Below, piece after piece: positions 18,134-27,881 of a DNA stretch of 64,000 nucleotides (the first letter of the stretch is position 1; every line of letters begins with the position of its first letter). This stretch comes from an uncultured Shewanella sp. (lineage in GTDB: Bacteria > Pseudomonadota > Gammaproteobacteria > Enterobacterales > Shewanellaceae). The notes below the pieces were generated by a model. The model was not told the DNA's origin. It ran no database searches and saw only the letters and a list, made by a program, of their open reading frames with translations. Location: NCBI RefSeq assembly GCF_947491715.1, contig NZ_CANLKR010000024.1, positions 22,854 to 86,853 of the forward strand. The letters run 5' to 3'. Made by a program: the position numbers and the translations under genes.

Positions 18134-19441
18134 TTATGGATAGGGTGAGTTAAATTGCATCATAGGGAAATCATCTTGGATCCCCTGTGATTGAAACAAA
18201 GGAAATTGGGCTTGTATCCATCTCAACATCAATATGGCAGGACTATTAATTAAGATCTGTGTTTCTGGATATTGCCAAATCAGTTTATCGATCCCATCAT
18301 TAGGTTTAAAAGGAGTATCACCGATACCATCTTGATTTAAATCCCAACCTAAATAATTATTCCAATAATTTCCTTGTCCGTTTAAACTCCATTTTTCAAG
18401 TCGATTAGCAACAAACTTTACTTGCTGCCTATTATTAATAAACGCATTATTAAATATGTTATTATTCTCTGATCCCGCAGTCAGATTAAAACCAATTTCG
18501 GCATTTTCGATGATATTATGACTAATCACATTATTATATGAATTATAAATAAAGAAGCCTTTACCATCACGCCCAATCACTTTATTTTCAGGTTTTGTGA
18601 CAATATTTTTTACTGTATTATGACGAATAGTGGATGACGTAATAAAATTCATTAAAATACCATAATCTTCACAATCCCTGCTGATATTATTTTCAACAAT
18701 AAGTGATTTTGAGCTCATCAATGCATATCCCGCACGTGCTTGATAAACCACATTCCACTCTATTTTATTGCTATGGGAATACATGTAATGAATACCATAA
18801 CGTAAATCATGCATTACATTTTTATCAATGATATTATCTTGGCTCGAAATAATATAAATACCATCTCGAGTGTCACTGATCTCATTGCCTATCACCTCGA
18901 CATTCTTAACAACGGATAACTGTATTCCATTACCTCTATCCGATGAACGTAAAGAAGGATCACCTTTAATAGTATTCCCAACCACATTGATATCTTTCCC
19001 TTTTTGTAACCAAACACCAAAACCGGGACCTCTTAGTGTATTGTTACGAATAATGATATTACTGACTCTAGCATCAAGATAAATCCCCGCATTTTGCTCC
19101 GTTAAATCATCCCCCCAATTAATAATAGTCAGTTCTTCAATAACCACATTTCCACTTTTTAGCAATAAGCCATGCCCTCTCCCTTGGGCATCAATCACCG
19201 CTTTTTGGTGACCATTAACAGTCACCGCTTGAGTGATGATAAAGTTGCCATAAAAAACACCTTCCATTAATGAAATGGTATCGCCTTCTTTTGCCACATC
19301 TAAAATGGCTTGCAGATCCGCTTCAGGATCCACACGAATAACGTCAGCAACACTAACATGGGAATACAAGGACAGTATTAACAATAATAACGTCCTAGTA
19401 TTTCCTCTATAGTTAAACAAGGTTAAAAAAAATAAATACAT
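18134..19441 (-). CDS. nosD: NosD, periplasmic beta-helix protein of N2O reductase maturation
   Basis: A 435-residue exported protein. A signal sequence (TLLLLILSLYSHVSVA) precedes a long right-handed beta-helix made of repeated short turns with N-I-I/V-I-x-N patterns (NIIIRNNTLRGPGFGVWL, DINVVGNTIKGD, NVEVIGNEISDTRDGIYI), the CASH/NosD fold. NosD binds NosFY in the periplasm and helps deliver metal or sulfur to NosZ. It starts 10 bases after nosZ. The end of the gene (NNYLGWDLNQDGIGDTPF) matches the conserved NosD C-terminal block. Confidence 0.92.
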   Translation of the reverse strand: MYLFFLTLFNYRGNTRTLLLLILSLYSHVSVADVIRVDPEADLQAILDVAKEGDTISLMEGVFYGNFIITQAVTVNGHQKAVIDAQGRGHGLLLKSGNVVIEELTIINWGDDLTEQNAGIYLDARVSNIIIRNNTLRGPGFGVWLQKGKDINVVGNTIKGDPSLRSSDRGNGIQLSVVKNVEVIGNEISDTRDGIYIISSQDNIIDKNVMHDLRYGIHYMYSHSNKIEWNVVYQARAGYALMSSKSLIVENNISRDCEDYGILMNFITSSTIRHNTVKNIVTKPENKVIGRDGKGFFIYNSYNNVISHNIIENAEIGFNLTAGSENNNIFNNAFINNRQQVKFVANRLEKWSLNGQGNYWNNYLGWDLNQDGIGDTPFKPNDGIDKLIWQYPETQILINSPAILMLRWIQAQFPLFQSQGIQDDFPMMQFNSPYP

Positions 19442-19451
19442 GTGATGCCCA

Positions 19452-21350
19452 TTAAGCTTCGACTAACATTCTGCCTCTCATCTCCATATGTAACGCATGG
19501 CAAAACCAATTACAGTAATACCAATACACACCCGGCTTATCAGCCACAAAGGTTATTGAAGACGTTTCATAAGGACTTATTTCCATCTGCACACCATAAT
19601 TGGTCACACAAAACCCGTGTGTGACATCCACAACTTGTTCAAGGTTAGTCACCACAACGGTAACAACATCACCCAACTTAACCTTAAACTCTGTCAGCCC
19701 AAATACAGGCGCAACAGACGTCATGTATACGTTAACCTTATTACCCTTGCGAATGACTGTATTATCCGTCATGACATCCACGCCATCGGCTTTAGCCATC
19801 TCGATTGTTTCTGCAAAAATAGGATCATTACGGTCCCAGATTTTTTTAGGATGGACTTTACTTCTGTGTACCATAATACAGTCATGAGGCTCAGCAAAAG
19901 CGGGACCATCATGCACTAATTTCATTTCATCACCAGAAATATCAATGAGTTGATCATTTTCAGGATGTAAGGGTCCCACAGGTAAAAAACGATCTTTAGA
20001 AAACTTAGATAAACAAACTAACCATTTTCCATCAACATCACGTGTTTCTCCTTGAGAAGTATGGTTATGCCCTGGTTGATACTGTACATCGAGTTTTTGA
20101 CGAATATAGTTAACCTTTTCGCCTTGATGCGCTTTTATTGCGTCCGCAACACTCCATTTAGCGATTTGGCTATCAATGAATAATGTCGTATAGGCATTAC
20201 CTTTATTATCAAAGGCGGTATGTAATGGTCCTAATCCGAGTTCTGGCTCGGCGACAATCGTTTCTCTCGGTTTTATTTTGTCATTAAAAAGAGCATCCAA
20301 CTTGGCAATCGCAATAACAGAAACCGTAGGAGATAACTTTCCATTCGCCACAAAATATTGACCATCCGGTGACGTATTTAATCCATGAGGCGATTTAGCA
20401 ATGGGAATGTAGCGTGTCAGTTTCGACCCTTTTCGGCCATCTAACACTGGAATTTTATTGCCATTATAGAGGGTAAATTCTCCCGCTTTAAGCGCAGCTT
20501 CACATCGTTCTAGATTAAAAACCACCACATGATCACGCTCAGCACTGATCATTTCTCCTAACGTCACTCCATGCTCGGAGTTATAACAGGTTGAAGCAAA
20601 GTACTTACCATCAAAATCCGCATCGGCATTGTCAAGGTTACCATCCACCATCACTTGAAATGCCACTTCCATTTTTTCCGCATCAATCATATTAAACACT
20701 GAACGATAACTATCCACATCTTCTAATGATGCTTTACCGTCATTATTCATTGGAATTTCAAATTCACCATTACAAAAGACATACTTGGTTTCAGGGACTT
20801 TTTGCACTCTTAAGCCATGAATAGCTTGCGCATTCGGCACCGTTAATATTTTGTCCGTTTTCATGACATCACAACGAATACGCGCGACTCTAGAATTTGA
20901 TTTATCGTTTATAAAAACATACTTCCCGTTATAACGCCCATCAGTCATACTCATATGAGGGTGATGAGCATCCCCCACCATTATATTCGCGCTGTCACCT
21001 TTAATACGTTTACTTTCATTGGTTAACCCCCAGCCTGTAGCACTATCAAAATTAAAAACAGGAATACGCATGAGTTCACGCATCGATGGCACCCCTAAAA
21101 TACGGATCTCCCCCGATTGCCCCCCACTCCAAAAACCATAATATTCGTCTAATTCACCAGGATTGACTGTCGAACCATGTTCATTTTCTTTTCCCTTTGC
21201 TTGGGCCAATGAACTAAACATCGCAGCACTCAGCGGCGCCGCCACAGCACCTGCACCAATCACAGCCGTTTTACTCATAAAATGACGTCTGTCTTTATTT
21301 TTAAGCGTTAATTCACTCGATTTCTTCTGAGTGTCATCATTATTACTCAT
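19452..21350 (-). CDS. nosZ: NosZ, nitrous-oxide reductase (clade I, Tat-exported)
   Basis: A 632-residue periplasmic multicopper enzyme reducing N2O to N2. The signal region has twin arginines in DRRHFM (Arg21, Arg22) before a hydrophobic stretch, which places it in the Tat-dependent clade I. CuZ histidines are visible in DAHHPHMSMTDG and elsewhere in the seven-bladed propeller. The C-terminal cupredoxin domain carries the CuA ligands in CNWFCHALHMEM (Cys613, Cys617, His621, Met624) and an upstream His in DVTHGF. GGGAGTGG precedes the ATG. The gene lies between nosR and nosD. Length and motifs are complete, so it should be functional. Confidence 0.97.
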   Translation of the reverse strand: MSNNDDTQKKSSELTLKNKDRRHFMSKTAVIGAGAVAAPLSAAMFSSLAQAKGKENEHGSTVNPGELDEYYGFWSGGQSGEIRILGVPSMRELMRIPVFNFDSATGWGLTNESKRIKGDSANIMVGDAHHPHMSMTDGRYNGKYVFINDKSNSRVARIRCDVMKTDKILTVPNAQAIHGLRVQKVPETKYVFCNGEFEIPMNNDGKASLEDVDSYRSVFNMIDAEKMEVAFQVMVDGNLDNADADFDGKYFASTCYNSEHGVTLGEMISAERDHVVVFNLERCEAALKAGEFTLYNGNKIPVLDGRKGSKLTRYIPIAKSPHGLNTSPDGQYFVANGKLSPTVSVIAIAKLDALFNDKIKPRETIVAEPELGLGPLHTAFDNKGNAYTTLFIDSQIAKWSVADAIKAHQGEKVNYIRQKLDVQYQPGHNHTSQGETRDVDGKWLVCLSKFSKDRFLPVGPLHPENDQLIDISGDEMKLVHDGPAFAEPHDCIMVHRSKVHPKKIWDRNDPIFAETIEMAKADGVDVMTDNTVIRKGNKVNVYMTSVAPVFGLTEFKVKLGDVVTVVVTNLEQVVDVTHGFCVTNYGVQMEISPYETSSITFVADKPGVYWYYCNWFCHALHMEMRGRMLVEA

Positions 21351-21401
21351 TGCACCACTCCCTTTTAAAATAAATCATCTGTAATTCATCGATTAAAATA
21401 G

Positions 21402-23519
21402 TTAAAGCATCCTTGTTGGAATGACTTCTTGTTTGCTCTGCTGTTTTTTATAGGCTTTTTTCTTTAATGGTGGACATTTAGCGTCATTAAAATAGGTGAC
21501 CTGACAATCTAAGCAGTAGTGACATTCTCGAGTATTTATTACCCCGCTTGGTTCAATGGCTTGAATTTCACATTCTTTAGCGCACGTTTTACACGGCGTA
21601 CCACATTCAGGTCGCCGCTTTAACCAATCAAATAATTTAATATTCGAACTCACCGATAAGGCTGCGCCTAACGGGCATAAATAGCGACAAAATGCTTTAC
21701 GATGAAATAAACTCAATAAAATAAGAAAGACTGCCCAAGCAACAAATGGCCATTGACGATTAAACTTCAACAAGAAAGTCGTTTTAAAGGGTTCGATTTC
21801 AGCAAACTGTTCCGCAACGGCCAACGAATCCAGCGAAAGCCCAAATAGCACTAATAAAATAAGATACTTAAGTGCCCATAACCGCTCATGCACTGCAAAA
21901 GGGAATTCCACTTGAGGTAGTTTGACATAGCGGCCAAACACATTGACTAACTCTTGTAAGGCGCCAAAAGGGCATAGCCAGCCACAATACACCCCTCTCC
22001 CCCATAATAAGCCCGTCACGGCTGCAGCGCACCAGAGTATAAAAATAACGGGATCAAGCAAAAATAGATCCCAAGAGAAATGCGACATCAGTGATTGTAA
22101 AAAGGTGAACACATTCACAATAGACAGCTGTCCTCCCCAGATCCAACCGATGCAAACAACCGTAAAAACGAGAAAAACATGTCGAAATGGATTAAAGAAA
22201 CGGGGATAACGAACCAACACATCTTGCAGAAAGAGCACTAAAAATAATATAAAAATAAGCCCTAATAACAGTGTCACCTCAACAGCATTATTTGCCCATA
22301 CTTGCTCTGTTAACGATAACCTCGGTACTTCATTCACTGAAGCAGGATTATTGATATACTGAGGTAATATCTTGTAATTGGCTTGAAAACGAGTAAAAAC
22401 ACTCTCTATAGGGCCTGTTTGCCGACGTATTAATAAACTTAATTGCCATTCCTCTCTAGGATTAAAGTCATAGCTCTTTTTTATTTTAAACGCCGACATT
22501 TCACTAAATTTTGGCACCCCATTAATATAAAGGTCCATAATCCTTTCTTGATCAACATCTCGAAAAGAAATACTTTTCCCTTGTTGATGTAACTGAATAC
22601 GATCAAATATTCCCCCTCTAACATAACCAGAACCTTTAAAAGAATACCCATTACCAAACACACCGAGTAAATACTCGCCCTCTTTAAGCGTACCCACTAA
22701 GCGCTGATAGTTCTCATCTCCTAATAAATTGCGTCCAATAGTGGGTATATCTAATAATGTAAAATAAATATCAGCAAACACCTCTTCTTCAGAATATTGT
22801 TTCTTATTGTCCCCCTCGGCTAAGGTACCGATAAATGCAGTATCAACTTCTTTCCTAGTAAGATGAAGTTGTTGAATTGAGCCGTTACTTGTCAATGTTT
22901 GCCAGTCTTCTATTTTAAATAAGGTTTTATTGATAGTCGCTAATGATTGTTTCGTATCATCAGGTGCCTTGATGAGTCCCAATTTAATCGCAACTTTAGT
23001 CGCCGATCTAGTGATCGACTCATTCATGACCATGACAGTCACCGTCGCCCCCGATAAACCGTCTATAACCTCATTATCTTTATTCTTACTTTCACCGATA
23101 CTGACATTGTCTTTTATCGATAAGCCCACATATTGCTGAGTAAATTCAGATAACTTAGACGCAGGAATGCCCACCAACAAAATGGGCTCATGATATTCTA
23201 ATACTCGAGCCGCGATATATTTCCCCTTTGGACTGATCGACACGAGTACATTAATAGGTTTTCCGGAATAAGCTGGAATGGGATCTATATCATTAGTTTC
23301 AAAAACATATGCCAAAATATTACTACCTTGAAAAACCGTTCGAATAGGGATAGAACCCTGCTTAGCCGAGATATCCGTTGCTGTAGGAAAAAGTGATTTA
23401 ATGATCGGTAGAGGGGCTTTAGCTGGGGCGATAAAAACAGCATAACTAGGAGAGATAAAAATAAAACAAAAGAAAGTATTCAAGCTTATTTTTAATAAAA
23501 ACCGATATATTATGGGCAT
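21402..23519 (-). CDS. nosR: NosR, flavin and iron-sulfur membrane protein supporting N2O respiration
   Basis: A 705-residue membrane protein needed for nosZ expression and electron supply to NosZ. A signal sequence leads into a periplasmic FMN-binding domain; GLSGATVTV (about residue 154 on) is the flavinylation motif. Five or six membrane helices follow, with two CxxxCP-type motifs (YCGWLCPFGA and FCRYLCPLGA). A cytoplasmic ferredoxin-like region (CGTPCKTCAKECEIQA, CHYCLDC) closes the protein. AGGGAAC precedes the ATG. It heads the nosRZDFYL operon, with a 426-base upstream region for control. No apbE-like flavin transferase or nosX gene is in this cluster, so FMN attachment must rely on a gene elsewhere. 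Confidence 0.95.
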   Translation of the reverse strand: MPIIYRFLLKISLNTFFCFIFISPSYAVFIAPAKAPLPIIKSLFPTATDISAKQGSIPIRTVFQGSNILAYVFETNDIDPIPAYSGKPINVLVSISPKGKYIAARVLEYHEPILLVGIPASKLSEFTQQYVGLSIKDNVSIGESKNKDNEVIDGLSGATVTVMVMNESITRSATKVAIKLGLIKAPDDTKQSLATINKTLFKIEDWQTLTSNGSIQQLHLTRKEVDTAFIGTLAEGDNKKQYSEEEVFADIYFTLLDIPTIGRNLLGDENYQRLVGTLKEGEYLLGVFGNGYSFKGSGYVRGGIFDRIQLHQQGKSISFRDVDQERIMDLYINGVPKFSEMSAFKIKKSYDFNPREEWQLSLLIRRQTGPIESVFTRFQANYKILPQYINNPASVNEVPRLSLTEQVWANNAVEVTLLLGLIFILFLVLFLQDVLVRYPRFFNPFRHVFLVFTVVCIGWIWGGQLSIVNVFTFLQSLMSHFSWDLFLLDPVIFILWCAAAVTGLLWGRGVYCGWLCPFGALQELVNVFGRYVKLPQVEFPFAVHERLWALKYLILLVLFGLSLDSLAVAEQFAEIEPFKTTFLLKFNRQWPFVAWAVFLILLSLFHRKAFCRYLCPLGAALSVSSNIKLFDWLKRRPECGTPCKTCAKECEIQAIEPSGVINTRECHYCLDCQVTYFNDAKCPPLKKKAYKKQQSKQEVIPTRML

Positions 23520-23892
23520 TACAGAGTTCCCTTTAACAATAAAGCCTCACAGTGATAGAGCAATAGCTAAATCTAAATCCATCTAAAAAAATAGAGTCAT
23601 TAATAACGACCATAACATCAAAGCATGTCAACCAACTAATATAAAACCACAAATAATATCTTAGTTTATTTTGATAATTCGTTTATCTTAGTAATAAACA
23701 ATACAGTAATTAAATATTACGGTATGTGACATTCATCTAGAATACTATTTTTTATTTTTACTGTTAAGGTGAACCAATAAGTCACATTAGCCAAATGTAA
23801 TAGAATTAATTAATAATGACTAATACGTATCAAACCTAATAACAATAAGGGAAAGCAGAATAATAAAGGCAATAATAAAATTCATTTCATTC
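23520..23892. promoter_or_regulatory. Upstream control region of the nos operon
   Basis: An AT-rich gap with no gene, holding the nosR promoter. On the minus strand TTGATACGTATTAG (23820-23833) fits the FNR/ANR half-site pattern TTGAT-N4-ATCAA at 8 of 10 positions, but it is about 300 bases from the start codon. I see no better FNR, NarP or NsrR site by eye. Confidence 0.35.
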
Positions 23893-23938
23893 ATGCTAAG
23901 AGTTAATATCAATGAAAAAATAAGCTCACTCTTAGCAT
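23893..23938 (-). terminator. Hairpin terminator of the ole operon
   Basis: ATGCTAAGAGT and its perfect complement (11 bp) surround a 24-base loop, beginning 8 bases after the oleD stop codon. There is no strong T-run. Confidence 0.5.
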
Positions 23939-23945
23939 TAAATTA

Positions 23946-25073
23946 TTAATACTTTTTTTGATCTCGATCAAGCCAGTCTTTCAACAGCACCATACCTTGA
24001 TCAATACTGATTAAGGCTTCATATCCTAAATCTTGTTTGGCCGCAGTAATATTAAAATAATGATGTGTTGACAACTGTCTTGCCACAAAGCGGGTCATAA
24101 TCGGCTCATTTTGTTTATTCAATAAACCATAAATCATTTCTAAAGCCCCACCAACAAGATAAGCAAGACCAGCAGGTACTCTTTTTGTCACCTGAGGTAA
24201 TCCTTTACAGCTTAAAATACGATTTAACATATCGCTCATAGTGATGGGTTCATCATTGCTGATAAAATAAGCTTTACCTGCCGCTTGAGTATCGGCTGCT
24301 TGATTTTTAAAACTCGGTGAAACCAAGGCTAGCGCCGCTAATACATGAGCGTAAGCCGCATTAGCAATATACAGCGTATCGACTTTCTTATCTTGCATAC
24401 CCACCAATTTTAACTTGCGCTTTTGTGCTCTTTCAATCACTCGTGGAACCAAATGCGGATCCTTTGGCCCCCATATAAGATGCGGCCTTAATGCCACTGT
24501 GAATAACACACCATGATTAGCTAACGCACTGCCATTGGCTGCAAGCATTTTTTGCTCTGCTATGGCTTTAGACTCACCATAATGATTTAAAAATTGACTA
24601 GCATAAGGGGCCGTTTCATCAATATTGATTTCGTCACTCCCTGAAAATGTCACACTCGGTGTACTGGTATACACAAGCGTTGGAATAGCGCACTCACGAC
24701 AAACGGCAATAATGTTCTCAGCCCCAAGAACATTCGCACTCCAGTAACTTTGCTGACTGCCCCACACTCCCGCTTTAGAGGCCACATGAAAGACTAGATC
24801 ACAATCTTGCATGGCGGATGTCAGCGCGACTTTATCACTAATATCCCCTTGGATCATGGTCACGCCAAGTGTTTCCAACTCAGGATAACGCCCCCTTGCA
24901 AACCCTGTCACCAAAATGCCAGCAGCAATCAAGCGTTCACAAATCGCCCGCCCCAAAAAGCCGCCTGCGCCAGTGACAAACACGCGGTTCACTTGTGACT
25001 TAAGCTGAATTAAAGCGGCTTGCTCTTTGTGATGTAATTGTTCAAAAAGAAGGACTTGTGTTTGTATTGTCAT
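23946..25073 (-). CDS. oleD: OleD, NAD(P)H-dependent 2-alkyl-3-ketoacid reductase
   Basis: A 375-residue short-chain dehydrogenase of the 3-beta-hydroxysteroid dehydrogenase type. It should reduce the 2-alkyl-3-ketoalkanoic acid made by OleA to the 2-alkyl-3-hydroxy acid. The Rossmann motif GAGGFLGRAI is near the N-terminus (about 35-44), and the active-site YGESK follows the YTSTPSV strand. The start overlaps the end of oleC by 4 bases (ATGA). It is the last gene of oleABCD and is followed by a hairpin. The N-terminal ~30-residue extension before the Rossmann fold is also seen in OleD of known operons. Confidence 0.9.
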   Translation of the reverse strand: MTIQTQVLLFEQLHHKEQAALIQLKSQVNRVFVTGAGGFLGRAICERLIAAGILVTGFARGRYPELETLGVTMIQGDISDKVALTSAMQDCDLVFHVASKAGVWGSQQSYWSANVLGAENIIAVCRECAIPTLVYTSTPSVTFSGSDEINIDETAPYASQFLNHYGESKAIAEQKMLAANGSALANHGVLFTVALRPHLIWGPKDPHLVPRVIERAQKRKLKLVGMQDKKVDTLYIANAAYAHVLAALALVSPSFKNQAADTQAAGKAYFISNDEPITMSDMLNRILSCKGLPQVTKRVPAGLAYLVGGALEMIYGLLNKQNEPIMTRFVARQLSTHHYFNITAAKQDLGYEALISIDQGMVLLKDWLDRDQKKY

Positions 25074-26881
25074 TGACCGCTAGCCACCATTTCTTGTTGC
25101 GCCCATACGGCTAATTTCTCTCTAAAAATTTTAGCATTGTGACGAATATCAACGGGAAACCGTTTATGAAACAAAAAATGGACAATCCCCAATGTGACTT
25201 GATGTTCACCAGCCAATAAAGTGAGCTCTGCAATTACCGTTTTTTGTGCTTCTTTTGTTAAAGCCGTTTCACTCTCAATGCAAATTAACGGTGTCGTATT
25301 ACCATCGACTATCACGCCAACCAAGGCTGAACGTTTCACACGAACATGAGTATTAAAAATGCGTTCACAGGGAATCGAATAATAATTTTTTATCTTCTCA
25401 CCTGATTGAACAACCACTCGATGCGCTTTTCGACCACACATCCACAGTTTTCCTGCGTCATCCAGATAACCTAAATCCCCCATTCTATGGCGTATTGCAT
25501 TACCATCAACAATTTTGGCTAACTGATTCGCCTGCTCTCTTCGATAGTATGATTGACTGACCATAGGCCCTTTAACGACTATTTCGCCCACCTCATAAGG
25601 CTTCAAGCACAAATGGTTTTGCCATTGCTTAATGGGGTGCTCAGTAATATCAATCACGTTAATTTCAACACCGCCAATGGCTTCGCCCACACAGATCCCA
25701 CCACCATTATCAGTCACATCACGAGTATTGAGGAGATCATGATGACTAATTTGACTTAAAGGGAGAGATTCAGTCGCACCATATGAAGTTAAAATTTTGG
25801 CTTCTTTAGATAATAGTTGCCCAAATCGCACCACAGAACTGATCGTCGCCGGCGCACCAGCAGAAATCACCCTTTTGATACTGCTTATACTACTAAGCCC
25901 TTTCGTTTTTTGCTCTTGAACTTGCGCTAATCCCGCTTTGCCTAAACGCTCAATTAATGCGGGATTAATAAACATATTGCTGCATTGATAACGCGCTATT
26001 GCCGCAAAAATGAGTGCTGGATCGGCGGTAATAGGTTTACTGGCATCCATATCAGGCACAATCGATGCCATTCCCAATGCGGGACCAAATAATGAAAACA
26101 ATGGAAAAGTGGCTAAATCTCGCTCTCCCACTTGAATATCATAATCATCCTTTAAAGCACGAATTTGTGCTTCAAACATACCATGAGAATAAACCACACC
26201 TTTAGGTGTCCCGGTACTGCCACTGGTAAATAAAATAGCGACCATATCATCTTCATCGAATCTCGCCATGCTAAAGCGACCCGATTTAGGTGTCCGCTTA
26301 ATCAGCTGCTCTAGCTGCACGCCCCCCCATGGGCTGAAGCGCCCGATGTGAGTTCCCCCCACAGTAATGAAATGTTTTACGCTTTTCTTACCCCATCCAA
26401 GCAAACGCCTTGCCAGATGTGCTTTAGGGATCCCGATAAAAATATCGGGCTCGGCCTCATCAAAGCATTGTTTAAGATTTTTAACTCCCATGCCAGGATC
26501 GACAAAAATAGGAATAATACCCACTTTAAACAAGGCAAAGGTTAAGACGAAAAAATCGATGCTAGGCGTCACCATTAATACGGCTTTCATTCTAGGCTTT
26601 AAGCCATAGCCTAATAAAGAAAAAGCCATATGATCGCTTTTGAAATTCAACTCCGAAAAGGTCATTTCATCATAAACTAATGATTGTAAGCTACGAATAT
26701 GCTTTTGTTTTTTTTGCACTGCCACCGCCAATAATGACGGTGTTTCTTTCGCCGCACGCACCAAATGACGACATAAGTTCATACGTGTCTGCTTGTGAGA
26801 ACCTACAGCCTCATCGACGCTATTCAATGGCATGGCTTTTGCCTTCGGCTCAGCATTTGAACTTATTATTGGGTTTAACAT
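25070..26881 (-). CDS. oleC: OleC, beta-lactone synthetase (AMP-forming ligase family)
   Basis: A 603-residue ANL-superfamily enzyme that activates the 2-alkyl-3-hydroxy acid with ATP and closes it to a beta-lactone. The AMP-binding loop FTSGSTGTPKG is present, followed by the adenine-binding SYGATES and the hinge region DLGYLDDAGKLWMCGRKAHRV. It sits between oleB and oleD; its start overlaps the oleB stop as TAATG and its stop overlaps oleD. The neighbours distinguish it from ordinary acyl-CoA synthetases. Confidence 0.9.
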   Translation of the reverse strand: MLNPIISSNAEPKAKAMPLNSVDEAVGSHKQTRMNLCRHLVRAAKETPSLLAVAVQKKQKHIRSLQSLVYDEMTFSELNFKSDHMAFSLLGYGLKPRMKAVLMVTPSIDFFVLTFALFKVGIIPIFVDPGMGVKNLKQCFDEAEPDIFIGIPKAHLARRLLGWGKKSVKHFITVGGTHIGRFSPWGGVQLEQLIKRTPKSGRFSMARFDEDDMVAILFTSGSTGTPKGVVYSHGMFEAQIRALKDDYDIQVGERDLATFPLFSLFGPALGMASIVPDMDASKPITADPALIFAAIARYQCSNMFINPALIERLGKAGLAQVQEQKTKGLSSISSIKRVISAGAPATISSVVRFGQLLSKEAKILTSYGATESLPLSQISHHDLLNTRDVTDNGGGICVGEAIGGVEINVIDITEHPIKQWQNHLCLKPYEVGEIVVKGPMVSQSYYRREQANQLAKIVDGNAIRHRMGDLGYLDDAGKLWMCGRKAHRVVVQSGEKIKNYYSIPCERIFNTHVRVKRSALVGVIVDGNTTPLICIESETALTKEAQKTVIAELTLLAGEHQVTLGIVHFLFHKRFPVDIRHNAKIFREKLAVWAQQEMVASGQ

Positions 26882-27786
26882 TAGGCTGCAGTCACAGTAT
26901 CAGTCTTAATAGGATTCGCTGACATAAAAGCATCAATATGATTGACCACCTCTTCAGTGGCATCTTCAAGAATATAGTGGCCACAATCAGCAAATTCATG
27001 AACCTGTGCTTGAGGAAAACGTGTACGCCACTCGGCTAAAAAATGTTTATCAAACACAAAATCTTTCAATCCCCAACAAATCACCATAGGAATATCATTA
27101 AATTGCGATAAACTCTCACTGATCTCAGAGACTAATTCATAATTACGATCCCCTTTTACTAAGGGAATATCTTGTACAAAACGCAATGTTGAAATACGGT
27201 TTGCCCAAGAGTTAAACGGTGCCACATAGGCTTTACGGATAGCGGGCGCCATGGGCTTTCTTTTCACTCCCACATAAGAGGCGATAGAAGAAAAAGCATT
27301 AAAACCTCTTACCAACACAGAGCCTAATAGCGTATTACGGCAAACCCATAATGGCCAAGGAAAAGCTTTCTCTTGAGGTAAATGAAAAGCACCGGTATTA
27401 AGCACCACTAAGCGTTTGATTCTATCGGGATAACGCGCGGCATAACCCATGCCAATCATGCCCCCCCAATCGTGAACCACTAAGGTGATATCTTGCTTGA
27501 CGCTTAAACTGTCTAATAAAGCTTCAAGATCATCAATACGACTTTTCAACGTATAATCATAATCAACATCATTGGGTTTATCTGATAAGCCACAGCCAAT
27601 GTGATCAGGTACAATACATTGATACTCACCACTTAATTTAGTGATCAAATTACGATAGTAAAATGACCAACTCGGATTGCCGTGAACCATCACAACAGGC
27701 TCACCAACCCCTTCATTCACAAAATGTAACTGATGACCATTTCTATCCAAAAAATGACGTTTAAACGGATGCAAATCTTCTAACAT
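26881..27786 (-). CDS. oleB: OleB, beta-lactone decarboxylase (alpha/beta hydrolase)
   Basis: An alpha/beta hydrolase related to haloalkane dehalogenases that splits the beta-lactone into a cis-olefin and CO2. The oxyanion region is VMVHGNPSWSFYY, the nucleophile elbow is VVHDWGGMIG (Asp nucleophile), and the catalytic His lies in FADCGHYILEDA. I start it at ATG 27786 (MLEDLHPFKRHFLDRNG), which has TAGGA five bases upstream. An in-frame GTG at 27846 would add 20 residues but has no clear ribosome site. It is coupled to oleC by TAATG. Some ole operons have oleB fused to oleC; here they are separate. Confidence 0.88.
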   Translation of the reverse strand: MLEDLHPFKRHFLDRNGHQLHFVNEGVGEPVVMVHGNPSWSFYYRNLITKLSGEYQCIVPDHIGCGLSDKPNDVDYDYTLKSRIDDLEALLDSLSVKQDITLVVHDWGGMIGMGYAARYPDRIKRLVVLNTGAFHLPQEKAFPWPLWVCRNTLLGSVLVRGFNAFSSIASYVGVKRKPMAPAIRKAYVAPFNSWANRISTLRFVQDIPLVKGDRNYELVSEISESLSQFNDIPMVICWGLKDFVFDKHFLAEWRTRFPQAQVHEFADCGHYILEDATEEVVNHIDAFMSANPIKTDTVTAA

Positions 27787-27881
27787 GTGTGTCCTATTGT
27801 ACAAATTCTCACTGTGGGAAAAGGCCATACGCTTATTGAATGACACTCATCACGCGCATGATAATATTCCTTTCTTTAAGG

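Noticed and set aside
23600..23640. FNR site ATCAAAGCATGTCAA upstream of nosR
   Set aside because: The two half-sites face the wrong way for the TTGAT-N4-ATCAA palindrome.
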